From: Diplodia intermedia
Taxonomy: Eukaryota > Ascomycota > Dothideomycetes > Botryosphaeriales > Botryosphaeriaceae
DNA length: 64,000 bases
Assembly (NCBI GenBank): GCA_021495925.1
Contig: JAKEKT010000008.1
Location: 372,001 to 436,000 of the forward strand
Reading direction: 5' to 3'
Shown: piece after piece, positions 55,694 to 64,000 of the stretch
How the letters are laid out: every line of letters starts with the position of its first letter
How positions within the stretch are numbered: the stretch's first letter is position 1
Program-made: the position numbers and the translations under genes
The notes under the pieces: model-generated
Seen by the model: the letters and a program-made list of their open reading frames with translations, nothing else
Told to the model about the DNA's origin: nothing
Database searches by the model: none

Positions 55694-56281
55694 CTACGTC
55701 TTTCCACTGTCCACCACGAAGTATTTGCCAGCCTTGCGCTCAGCGTGAGCAAGCACGTCCCAGTCCTCGGCGCCTTTAGTGTCCACAGGTCCCTCTTTCC
55801 TTTCGATTCTTTTGTAATGCTTCCCGCGCACCTCTTCCTGATCTAGGGCCTCCTTGAGGGAGCGTAATGATACTTTGGTCCGGTCTTCGGCGGTGCGTGT
55901 CTCGTCTCGAATCGCACGTAGCGGCGGTACGCCTTCCGTGTTGACCTCCTGGATGGCACGAACGAAGTGAAGCTGTGACCGCAGGGTCTTTAACATTCTC
56001 GCCTCCTCTGCTTCATCCCTAGGTTCAGGTAGTGCGGAGAGATTGAGAAGGTGTCGTAATTGCTTTGGTGTGATGGTCGGCGCATCGGCGGTTGGAGCGT
56101 CGGCAGGAAGCAGCGTCTTGACGGACCATGTGGGTTTGGACAGGAGGGCTTCGATGTCTTTGGCAGTCTTTGTGGAGGAGTATCGCAACGGGGCCAGCGG
56201 CGTTATGGGTGACAATGACCGTACGGATGCAGAAGCGCTCGTGCGTCTCGCGCTTTGAGCGAGCGGGCGTATTCTTGACAT
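55694..56281 (-). CDS. Mitochondrial GatC-like subunit of Glu-tRNA(Gln) amidotransferase
   Basis: Single exon, 195 residues from ATG 56281. The first 40 residues are Arg/Ser/Ala-rich without acidic residues, a clear mitochondrial presequence. The core (WSVKTLLP, then ITPKQLRHLLNLSALPEP and LKTLRSQLHFVRAIQEVNTE) matches the helix pair of GatC: the 'LxxLAxL' first helix and the QLxFVxxVxEVNTxGVxP second helix, ending LRAIRDET. The GatCAB-type enzyme converts Glu-tRNA(Gln) to Gln-tRNA(Gln) in mitochondria; yeast uses a diverged third subunit (Gtf1/GatF). The C-terminal 60 residues (KHYKRIERKEGPVD) are a fungal addition. It is divergent from SEC17. Confidence 0.8.
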   Translation of the reverse strand: MSRIRPLAQSARRTSASASVRSLSPITPLAPLRYSSTKTAKDIEALLSKPTWSVKTLLPADAPTADAPTITPKQLRHLLNLSALPEPRDEAEEARMLKTLRSQLHFVRAIQEVNTEGVPPLRAIRDETRTAEDRTKVSLRSLKEALDQEEVRGKHYKRIERKEGPVDTKGAEDWDVLAHAERKAGKYFVVDSGKT

Positions 56282-56656
56282 GTCGCTACGGCGGCCATGT
56301 TAGTGTTTCTTTGCGTCCAGGAGCACCCTTTTCCGGTGGGCGCATGAAAGATGTAAGAGTGCGATCTATAATTCATACCAAATGTGCAAGGTTCACACGC
56401 CAGTGGGAGTCGGTTTCGTCAGAATGGAATGTTTAAGCGGGCGATGTCGTCGGAGAGGTGAAGCCGGCGGAGCCTTATCGATAGGCCGTCGGGCGTGGAC
56501 CAAGTGGGCTGTGACTGCCGCTGCCTCGTAATGGTTCCAAGAACAACACCGCCCCTCCACGACACGCTGCGACTCTACTGCCACCACCCGCCGACTCCTC
56601 GGAGCCATCCTACCTGATACATCCGAATACCAACCTCCCTACGCCCTGCATACACC
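56282..56656. promoter_or_regulatory. Divergent promoter, GatC-like gene and SEC17
   Basis: 375 bases. TATCGATA at 56476-56483 lies almost exactly midway between the two starts. Confidence 0.7.
56476..56483. promoter_or_regulatory. TATCGATA palindrome (site 5)
   Basis: 195 bases from the GatC-like ATG and 174 from the SEC17 ATG, in the context CTTATCGATAGG. Confidence 0.55.
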
Positions 56657-57763
56657 ATGGCCACCCAGGACCCCCGCGCATTGCTCCAGAAGGTAGTACA
56701 CCCGCCTCAAGATCAGCTCGGCGCGTGCTCACAGCTTCCCGCAGGCTGAGAAGGCGGTTGCCTCGGCCGGTTCAGGCTTCAGTCTGTTCGGCGGCCGTCA
56801 AGAGAAATATGAGAATGCGGCGGAACTGTACATCCAGGCCGCGAACGCATTCAGAATGCAGAAGCAAGGTGAGCCGAGCCCCGCCGCCGGCCTGGGCGCG
56901 AACGCACGGCACTAAGCAGCTGTTTCGCATAGGCAAGGAAGCCGGCCTGGCATTTGAGCGCGCCGCTGCAATCCAGCAGAACAACCTGAACGAGCCCGAT
57001 GACGCAGCGAACACCATGACCGAGGCTTTCAAGACGTACAGAAAGACGGATCCCGAGGATGCCGCTCGCTGTCTCGAAGTCTCCATCAACCACTACACCT
57101 TGAAGGGTAACTTTAGGCGGGCTGCTACATGGAAGCAGAACATTGCGGAGCTGTTCGAGGTCGAGCTTGGTGATCAGAAGCGCGCTATGGAGGCATACGA
57201 GACTGCTGCTGGCTGGTACGAGCAGGACAATGCCGAAGCGTGAGTGCCTACTACCAGGGTTTTGGATCGGCCATTGGCTTACAGTTCTCTCAGGTTGGCG
57301 AACAAGCTGTTCCTCAAGGTCGGCGACCTTGCGGCTCTTGAGGGAGACTACTACAAGGCGATTGAGAACTTCGAGCGCGTCGCTAAGTCAAGCATCAACA
57401 ACAATCTCATGAAGTGGTCGGTCAAGGAATACTTGTTGAAGGGGGGCATCTGCCATCTCGCAACCAACGTAAGATTCGAGGTCACAATTCTGGCCCAGCG
57501 AACACTATACTGACACCACCTAGGACATGGTTGGCGCCAGGCGGGCAATGGAGAGCTACCACGACCTCGATCATACCTTCGCATCAACTCGGGAGGCCAT
57601 GCTCCTGAACGACCTTGCCGAAGCGGTGGAGGGCGGTGACCAGGAGCTTTTCTCCGAGAAGCTTTTCCAGTTCGATCAGCTGTCGAAGCTTGATAAGTGG
57701 AAGACGACTCTGCTTCTCCGCGTAAAGGGCAACATCGAGAAGCAGGAAGAAGACTTCTCGTAA
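56657..57763 (+). CDS. SEC17: Alpha-SNAP
   Basis: Five exons, 56657-56692, 56745-56868, 56933-57239, 57294-57468 and 57524-57763, give 293 residues, the normal length. TPR-like helical hairpins are recognisable in order: EKYENAAELYIQAANAFRMQK, KEAGLAFERAAAIQ, DDAANTMTEAFKTYRKTDPEDAARCLE, GNFRRAATWKQNIAELFEVEL, KRAMEAYETAAGWYEQDNAEA and the C-terminal LDKWKTTLLLRVKGNIEKQEEDFS. The N-terminal hydrophobic loop (SGFSLFGG) used for membrane attachment is present. Sec17 binds SNARE complexes and recruits Sec18/NSF for their disassembly after fusion. VTI1, a SNARE it acts on, lies 3.4 kb away. Confidence 0.97.
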
Positions 57764-58512
57764 GCGAACAAAATAGCTGCGCTGAGGTAAATCTCATTGG
57801 AAGCACGTATTTGAATACCAGCGAAGACAGGAAACTTGTCTATTCACCCAGGTCAGAGCCGTGAACGGGCGTTCTTGCAGCTTTTCCTTCATTTGGTTCT
57901 GTGCGGAGATACGAATACATGACTTTTGCACACAGTTCCATCGGTGCCGTATTTCTAGTTGGTTGCATTAGCCGACACACTGAGGCACTTACCGCCAGAT
58001 ATCCAGGACCACGGGTTTGAAAAGCGTGAAAAGAAACAAATCATCGACCGCGAATAAAGCATTGCATGGAATAATCCTTGTGCGCATTATTTCAACACCC
58101 TAGACAGAAAAAGGAGCTCCTAGTTGGGGCACTAGAGCACAGAAAAGGAAAGATCCAGGCCTTCGACTGTTTAATACTTGCTCCCTTTTCGATCGAGGCT
58201 GGTGCGGCGCCATGGAGCCTATAATATCATATGAAATAGTTTTCCAAAGGGCCAGTCATCATTATCACAAGTGTAGATTTGGAAGGAACGTTGCACGCAG
58301 CGATAAGCCCTCGCAACGGACCCTGCAGGAAGCAGCCAAGCCATATACGTCATCAGTAACTCATAGAGCTACCCACAGCACTTCCTTGCTTCGCATCACC
58401 CCACATAGACGCCAGTTCTCATTTTAGAGGCTTGCAAAATACTCCGCAGCTCTCTCGGTCCATCCACATCAACCCGGCGCCAGAAACCCGTTCCAACCGC
58501 GGCGCACGAACC
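57764..58512. other. Intergenic region between SEC17 and the DUF726 gene
   Basis: About 750 bases, AT-richer than the flanking genes. No gene is supported. Confidence 0.55.
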
Positions 58513-60707
58513 ATGTCGAAGATGCTCTCAGGGCACATGCCCTGGTCCAAGGACGATGAAGGCCAGAAGAAACAAGAAGACGACCAATCCCTCACCACCG
58601 TGCTGGAGACCCCCGAGCTCCGCAGCGAGCTCACGCTCCTGCTCGCCAACTGCCTCGAGTCGATGCGAGCCACCATCACCGACGCCTTCGACGCCCGCTA
58701 CGCCACCAGCGATGCCGCCTCACCACCCGAAGAAGACCTGACGGGCGACGACGCGCTGCGCAACCCCAACCTGGACGCCGGTAGCGTCGACGTCGAGGCG
58801 GTGGACAGGCAGCGCAAGGAGCGCGAGAAGCGCGAGAAGGAGCTCTCGGCGCCGGCCATGCAGGAGCTCAAGAAGGCGGCGCTCGACTTCTTCGACGACT
58901 GGCGCGACGCGGTGCTGATGCGGGTCGGAGAGGTCGTCAACTCCAAGGAGACGGCGCAGGGCCAGAAGAAGGCGGCCACGGCCAAGTCGGAGCCCGAGGA
59001 CGGCACGAGGCAGCGGACGCTGTCGTCAAGCTCGGCCGGGCGGTCGCCGGACGAGGAGGTGGGCAAGGCGTTGAGGGAGCTGTACCCGCCGATTGAGACG
59101 CCGCTCCTTGAACTCGCAGAGGAGAGGAGGGCGTTGGTGCTGCATTCGATGCTGCTGTTGCTGTTGAGCTTGGAGCATTACTCGGCTCACTCGAGGATCT
59201 TGCTGCTCTATTTGACAAGCAGCCTGCGGCTGGATGTGGAGTTCTTGACCGATGACGAGAAGAAGGTGGCCAGAGGCCTGTTGGAGGCGGCCCATAAGAT
59301 GTCGGCGGAAGAAGAGACGAAAAAGAAGGCAGAGGAGAACGCTACAAGTCGGAAGTGGAAAGTCGGACTAGCTTCCGTCGCTGGCGCTGCTGTTGTGGGA
59401 ATTACTGGTGGTTTGGCGGCTCCTCTACTGGCTGCTGGATTGGGTACGTTGAAACTACTTCGCACCCAGTGCTCGTTCACACAGCTAACAAATGTTCTTT
59501 AGGTTCCGTAATGGGAGGTCTTGGTCTCGGTGCCACTGCTGCAGCCGGTTACTTGGGAGCGGTTGCTTCCAGCAGCGTCATCGTGGGTGGCCTTTTTGGT
59601 GCCTATGGCGGCCGCATGACCGGTAGGATGATGGACCAATACGCCAAAGAGATCTCAGACTTCGGCTTCGTCCCGATTCAAGACTTCCACCGTCCGCGCA
59701 AGCTCGACAAGGAGCACCGACGCCTACGCGTCGCGATCGGCATCTCGGGCTGGCTGACCAACAAGGATGAAGTGGTTGAGCCTTGGCGGGTCATCGCACC
59801 GTCCATCGAGGGCTTCGCACTGCGATACGAGCTCGAGGCAATGTTGAACCTGGGCAACGCACTCATCGGCATGGTCAAGAGTGCGGCGTGGGGCTACGCC
59901 AAAAGCGAGATCATCAAGCGCACCGTCTTCGCCAGCCTGACGGCCGCCCTTTGGCCCATCGGACTGCTCAAGATCAGCCGCGTCGTCGACAACCCGTTCA
60001 GCGTGGCCAAGGCCCGCAGCGAGATGGCCGGCCAGGTGCTCGCCGATGCCCTTATCAACCGCGCCCAGGGTGAGCGCCCGGTGACCCTTGTTGGCTACTC
60101 GCTCGGCGCCCGCGTCATCTACTCCTGCTTGCAAACCCTCGCCGAGCGCAAGGCCTTCGGCTTGGTCGAGAGCGTCGTCCTGCTCGGCGCGCCCACGCCG
60201 TCCACCGCCGCCGACTGGCGCCGCATGCGCAGCGTCGTGTCCGGCCGCGTTGTCAACGTCTACTCCACTAATGACTACATTCTCGCTTTCCTGTACCGCA
60301 CGTCCAGCATCCAATACGGTGTTGCGGGTCTGCAGAAGGTCGAAGGTGTGAGGGGAGTCGAGAACGTGGACGTTAGTGACATGGTCTCGGGTCACACGCG
60401 CTATCGGTACCTGGCGGGGCGGATCCTCAAGAAGATCGGTTTCGAGGATGTGGACCTGGAAGAGGTCGAGAGGGAGGAGCAAGAGATGCGGAAGGCCGAG
60501 GAGGAGGAGAAGAAAGAGGCCGAAGGCCAGGAGAAAGCAAAGGTGGAGAGCAAGGATGCGGACGAAGAGGCCGAGGCCTTGGAGAAGGAGGTGGAGACGA
60601 AGAGTAAGCAAAGTCTGATGGAGTGGACGACGGAGAAGCTTCGGCTGGGCGGATCGGGCGGTGCAGGAAAGGAAAAGGAGAAGGTCGAAACACAGACGGC
60701 GATGTGA
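58513..60707 (+). CDS. DUF726-family alpha/beta hydrolase, membrane-associated
   Basis: Two exons, 58513-59443 and 59503-60707, give 711 residues. The N-terminal half is helical and charged. Next is a glycine-rich hydrophobic region spanning the intron (VGLASVAGAAVVGITGGLAAPLL, then GGLGLGATAAAGYLGAVASSS), likely membrane-embedded. The hydrolase domain begins at LRVAIGISGWLTNKDE and has the nucleophile elbow GYSLGAR (Ser), followed by SVVLLGAPTP and later SGHTRYRYL, which supplies a candidate catalytic His. The C-terminus is a long Glu/Lys coiled coil. Relatives include human TMCO4 and yeast Mil1, which are lipase-like proteins of uncertain substrate. ATG 58513 is the first in-frame ATG. Confidence 0.92.
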
Positions 60708-61157
60708 GAGAATACACAGTGGAGCTCCATGTTGCTCCGGATTAATGAACATAGATACGATATACTTAATGAGCACACTTAAGTCCACAGTGGGTTGCAA
60801 AATATTTAATCCTTCAACATCCCAGGTAGGATACTACACTCTTCTTTCAGACGTATATGTGAGCTTGAAAAACTTATAAGCACCTCGAGACATACCCACA
60901 TAAGTGAGATAGGTAAGTGGACTCCATGCTTTTGCAACGCGCTGTGTTTTGGTGTGAATCATTAATCAAACCGAGAGAATGGCATTCTTGTACGATTGAG
61001 GGTCGCAGGAGAAGTGTGTGGCAAGGGTAATGTTGGTCAAAATATGTCATTGATGAATCGCTTTCCCAGCTCCTCCCTCTGTGTCTTCCTGAACGCCGTC
61101 TTCGAGAATAAATCATACAACCCCATGTTGGACCTGCACTGGATCACCTGCACTGGA
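60708..61157. other. Convergent 3' region
   Basis: Between the DUF726 gene and VTI1. No gene is seen. At its right edge a 14-bp tandem duplication reaches the VTI1 stop codon. Confidence 0.6.
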
Positions 61158-61159
61158 TC
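61132..61159. repeat. 14-bp tandem duplication at the VTI1 stop codon
   Basis: Two exact copies of ACCTGCACTGGATC (61132-61145 and 61146-61159), followed by the first five bases of a third. The second copy overlaps the stop codon (61158-61160, minus strand), so the duplicated material lies at and after the stop and leaves the protein unchanged. Confidence 0.9.
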
Positions 61160-61964
61160 ACCTGAACTTGCTGACAATAACCGCGATGATAAGAAGAACA
61201 AGAGCAGTGATGATCGCAATCGTAATCACCCGATTCGTAGCCATCCTGCGATTAAGATTGTGTCAGCAAAAGGGTTCTCGGCAAGCGGCCAGAGGTTGGG
61301 TTAATCGGGAGACAGTACCTACGAGCCATCCCCCTCAGCGTCTTGATGCTCCTGTCCGTGTAGCCCTCGCTCTCCAGCAGATTCTGCCTCGTCCTCTCAA
61401 TGGTCTCCCTCTGTGTCGCCAGATCTGCCAGCGTGTTGCGGCCAATGTCCTCGGTCTCCAGAGCAATGCGGTGGCTGTCCCTCAGGCGGCCACTGCTACG
61501 CTCCAAGCGGTCGGTGCCCGAAAGCAGCTGTTGGCGCTGTTCGAGTTGGTCGTCGGCCGTGGGGTTGTCCGAGTAGCGGTTGCCGAACAGGGCGCGGCGG
61601 TCCGAAGCCAGCGACGTCAGCTTGCGGCCAAGCTCGTCGACATCGTGTTGCAGGTTGCGGAAGCGCTGGTTGACCTTGTTCTTGGCGGGCCCGGGAATGT
61701 TGGGCTTCTCGATGCGCATTTGGTCGAGCTGGGGGTGTTGGTTAGCATCGGGTCTTGCTTCCCGCACCCGTTTCCGAGTCTTACCAGCTCCTTCGCCTCC
61801 TCCTGGGCACGCTCGGCCTGCCGTATCGCGGCCTTCCTGGGTTCGCCGGACAGCTCGGGGATCTGGTCGAGCTTCTGCTGCAGGTCCGCCTGGACCAACT
61901 TGAGCTCGGCTTCGTAGCTGGCGAAGCGCTCCGAGCCGGCCTCTGAATCCATAATGTCCGCCAT
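61158..61964 (-). CDS. VTI1: Vti1-type SNARE (Qb)
   Basis: Three exons, 61964-61785, 61728-61319 and 61245-61158, give 225 residues. The N-terminal three-helix domain (ERFASYEAELKLVQADLQQK, NIPGPAKNKVNQRFRNLQ) precedes the SNARE helix, which contains the expected central Gln-type heptads (LERSSGRLRDSHRIALETED, IGRNTLADLATQRETIERT). The short last exon supplies the C-terminal membrane anchor (ITIAIITALVLLIIAVIVS) and three final residues. Splitting the anchor into its own exon is easily missed. Vti1 serves Golgi, endosome and vacuole fusion and is a substrate of the Sec17/Sec18 machinery. Confidence 0.95.
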
Positions 61965-62562
61965 GGTTGCTGCTTTCGATGCTGCGTCAACCTAGACTAG
62001 CGGGAAACTGTCGCAGTCCGCTTCAGTTGGGACAAAGAATGCTTTCTTCTCGGAGTGGTTGATGCCTAGGATGGAGGCGGGCGGGTCGCGGTCGGTGGAA
62101 GGTGCGGTCGCGAGTCGTTACAGCGGCGAGGGCTCGAGGGTCCAGCGCGAGCGAGGCCGATAAACAGAAGATGCGGGGGGTATCTCGAGGTTGGCGGTGG
62201 GGTCGTCACGCAGCGTGGTTGGCGTCGAGCGGTGGCCGAGCGGAGGAGGTGGAATGTCGCCGCGGCCGGAGTCGCTGGCCGTTCCTGGCTTGGACCTTGG
62301 CGCGCCCCCGGCCCCAGCCACCGATCCCTGCTCGTGCATCGAATGCACCCCCTGCTACATTCCGCCTTGCGATCGTTTTAGTAGTGTTCCGGGGCTTCCT
62401 TCTTTTTCTCGTTCTCTCCAACCATCTCGCTCAGACAGCCTTTCATTCTTTGATTCCGCGATTGTCTGTCTCTCGGCTCTCGTAGCCGCATGATGTCAGC
62501 ACCTGCTGCTTCTGGAAATCAGTCCCACTCTTGATCGCAAACGACCACGAAACATCAACACC
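61965..62562. promoter_or_regulatory. Divergent promoter, VTI1 and amine-oxidase-like gene
   Basis: About 600 bases between outward starts. I saw no TATCGATA octamer here, in contrast to the other four divergent pairs noted. Confidence 0.5.
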
Positions 62563-64000
62563 ATGGAGAAGAAGAGGATTGCAGTTGTGGGCAGCGGAGT
62601 CACCGGCATTGGTGCTCTCTATGCCCTGAGAAACACCCCTCATGAAGTCCACCTCTTTGAGGCAGCCGACCGTCTGGGCGGCCACACCAACACCGTGCAG
62701 TTCAGTCATGAAGACCGCAAGACGCCAGTCGACACCGGCTTTATCGTGCTTAATACTGCCACTTATCGTGAGTCGACCCTTGTGCTTGGACGGACGTCTG
62801 TTGATCTCTTCAAGCAAACTTCATCGCATTCCTCAAGGAGCTCAACGTCGAGACCGTGGAGACTGCCATGACTTTTGGCGTCACTCGCGACGAGGGAGCA
62901 TTCGAATGGTCAGGAACCTCACTGTCGTCCATCTTTGCTCAGCGTCAAAATCTTTTTCGTCTCTCCCATTGGCGCATGATATTCGACATTATCCGCTTCA
63001 ACCAATTCGCTCTCGATCTCCTCCAGGATGACTCGGGTGTCGACCTTGACCTCAGCATCGGGGAGTATCTGGATCGCGAAGGGTATTCTGACAGCTTCAG
63101 AGACGACTACCTGATCCCTATGACTGCCTGCGTATGGAGCACCGGTGCCGATAAATGTGCTTTAGAGTTTCCTGCTCTAACATTGATTCGCTTCCTCTGG
63201 AACCATCACCTCCTTAGCACCATCAGCGTACGACCGCCGTGGTTGACTGTCAAGGACGGTTCGCGATCCTACATTAATGCAGTCATGCGGGACTTCCCAT
63301 CCGACAGAGTTCATCTCTCGGCTCCCGTGAAGAGCGTTACGAATGAAGATGGCAAGGTGGTTGTCGAGCTCCCAAACGGCCAACGAGAAACCTTCGACGA
63401 CGTTGTTCTAGCATGCCATGGAGACCAGGCCCGAGGCATTATCTCCGCTTCCGCCACGACCGAGGAGAAAGAGATCATGAGCGCCTTTCACACAAGCCCC
63501 AACACAGTCTTTTTGCATTCAGACCTCGCGCTTATGCCCCGCCGTGAGGCTGCTTGGTCGGCGTGGAACTACCTCACAACAAGCTCTCCGACGGCACTGA
63601 GACCCAAGGTGTCTGATCCATCAGCCTCCAAAGGTTCCGCGTCAGGCGCGCTAAGCACAGTGTCTCTGACGTACAACATGAACATTTTGCAGCACATTCC
63701 CGTATCAGAGTACGGACACGTGCTTGTCACCATGAACCCGCCACACATGCCAAGGCCGGAGCTCACGCAGGCAGCCATTCAATATACGCACCCGCTGTAC
63801 ACTGCTGCAGCAGTCAAATCGCAGGAGCTGCTTCCCAAAATTCAAGGCACGAGAGGAATTTGGTATGCCGGCGCCTGGACTGGCTATGGCTTCCATGAGG
63901 ACGGTTTTACGTCTGGGATAAGAGTGGCTTGTGAGGGCTTGGGTGGCGATGTGCCGTGGGAGAGGGTCGAGACGAAATTCATCAGAGGAAATAAGCCCCA
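62563..64000 (+). CDS. FAD-dependent amine-oxidase-like oxidoreductase, 3' end outside the window
   Basis: Two exons are visible, 62563-62767 and 62815 to the window end, covering about 463 residues with the frame still open. The N-terminal dinucleotide fold is clear: IAVVGSGVTGIGALYAL, then the acidic end of strand 2 (HLFEAADRLGGHTNTV). The C-terminal FAD-contact segment GIWYAGAWTGYGFHEDGFTSG appears near 63860. The pattern matches a bacterial-like FAD/amine oxidase family often encoded beside cyclopropane-fatty-acid synthases; fungal members are uncharacterised. A possible methyltransferase or DUF1365-type partner could lie just beyond the window. The acceptor is an AAG (62812-62814) and is required by phase. 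Confidence 0.88.

Noticed and set aside
59724..60800. 358-codon antisense frame across the DUF726 gene
   Set aside because: The sense frame contains GYSLGAR and conserved hydrolase sequence; the antisense frame is a composition shadow.

Overview
The window is nuclear DNA of a filamentous ascomycete (Pezizomycotina). Almost every gene has short introns of about 45-75 nt with GT-AG ends and CTAAC/CTGAC-like branch sites. Genes lie on both strands with no operons, and orthologues of CHS7, SSL1, PEX11, HEM13, MMS22/Mus7, SEC17, VTI1, NHA1 and CRT10 are recognisable. The exact class (for example Dothideomycetes) cannot be fixed from this sequence alone. Gene models were built by hand from splice sites and reading phase; exon coordinates are given in each entry.

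Region 1-12 kb has an accessory flavour: the 3' part of an MFS sugar transporter, an ACC-synthase-like PLP aminotransferase, and two tandem STAND/NLR-type NTPases. The first NTPase has an ankyrin-like C-terminus; the second has no recognisable repeat sensor. Region 12-20 kb holds an Nha1-type Na+/H+ antiporter, a Crt10-family protein and a SPATA20/YyaL-type thioredoxin-domain protein, the last two divergent. Region 20-22.8 kb has no convincing gene. Region 22.8-36.6 kb carries CHS7 (chitin synthase export chaperone), SSL1 (TFIIH p44), an orphan membrane protein, a PEX11-family protein, an M1 aminopeptidase with two in-frame starts, and coproporphyrinogen III oxidase.

After a 2-kb gene-poor stretch, 38.5-45 kb contains a Zn2Cys6 transcription factor next to a second MFS sugar transporter, then an orphan single-pass membrane protein. 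Region 45.5-64 kb contains the 2349-residue intronless Mms22/Mus7 protein, a small membrane protein sharing its promoter, a disordered orphan protein, a mitochondrial GatC-like subunit, SEC17, a DUF726 hydrolase, VTI1 and the 5' part of an FAD-dependent amine-oxidase-like enzyme.

Most genes are unrelated housekeeping functions: vesicle fusion (SEC17, VTI1), ER export (CHS7), haem synthesis, peroxisomes, transcription and repair. The observations most worth checking are the tandem STAND pair with its very small exons, a recurrent palindromic octamer TATCGATA found in four separate divergent promoters, and an aminopeptidase that could be made in mitochondrial and cytosolic forms from two start codons.
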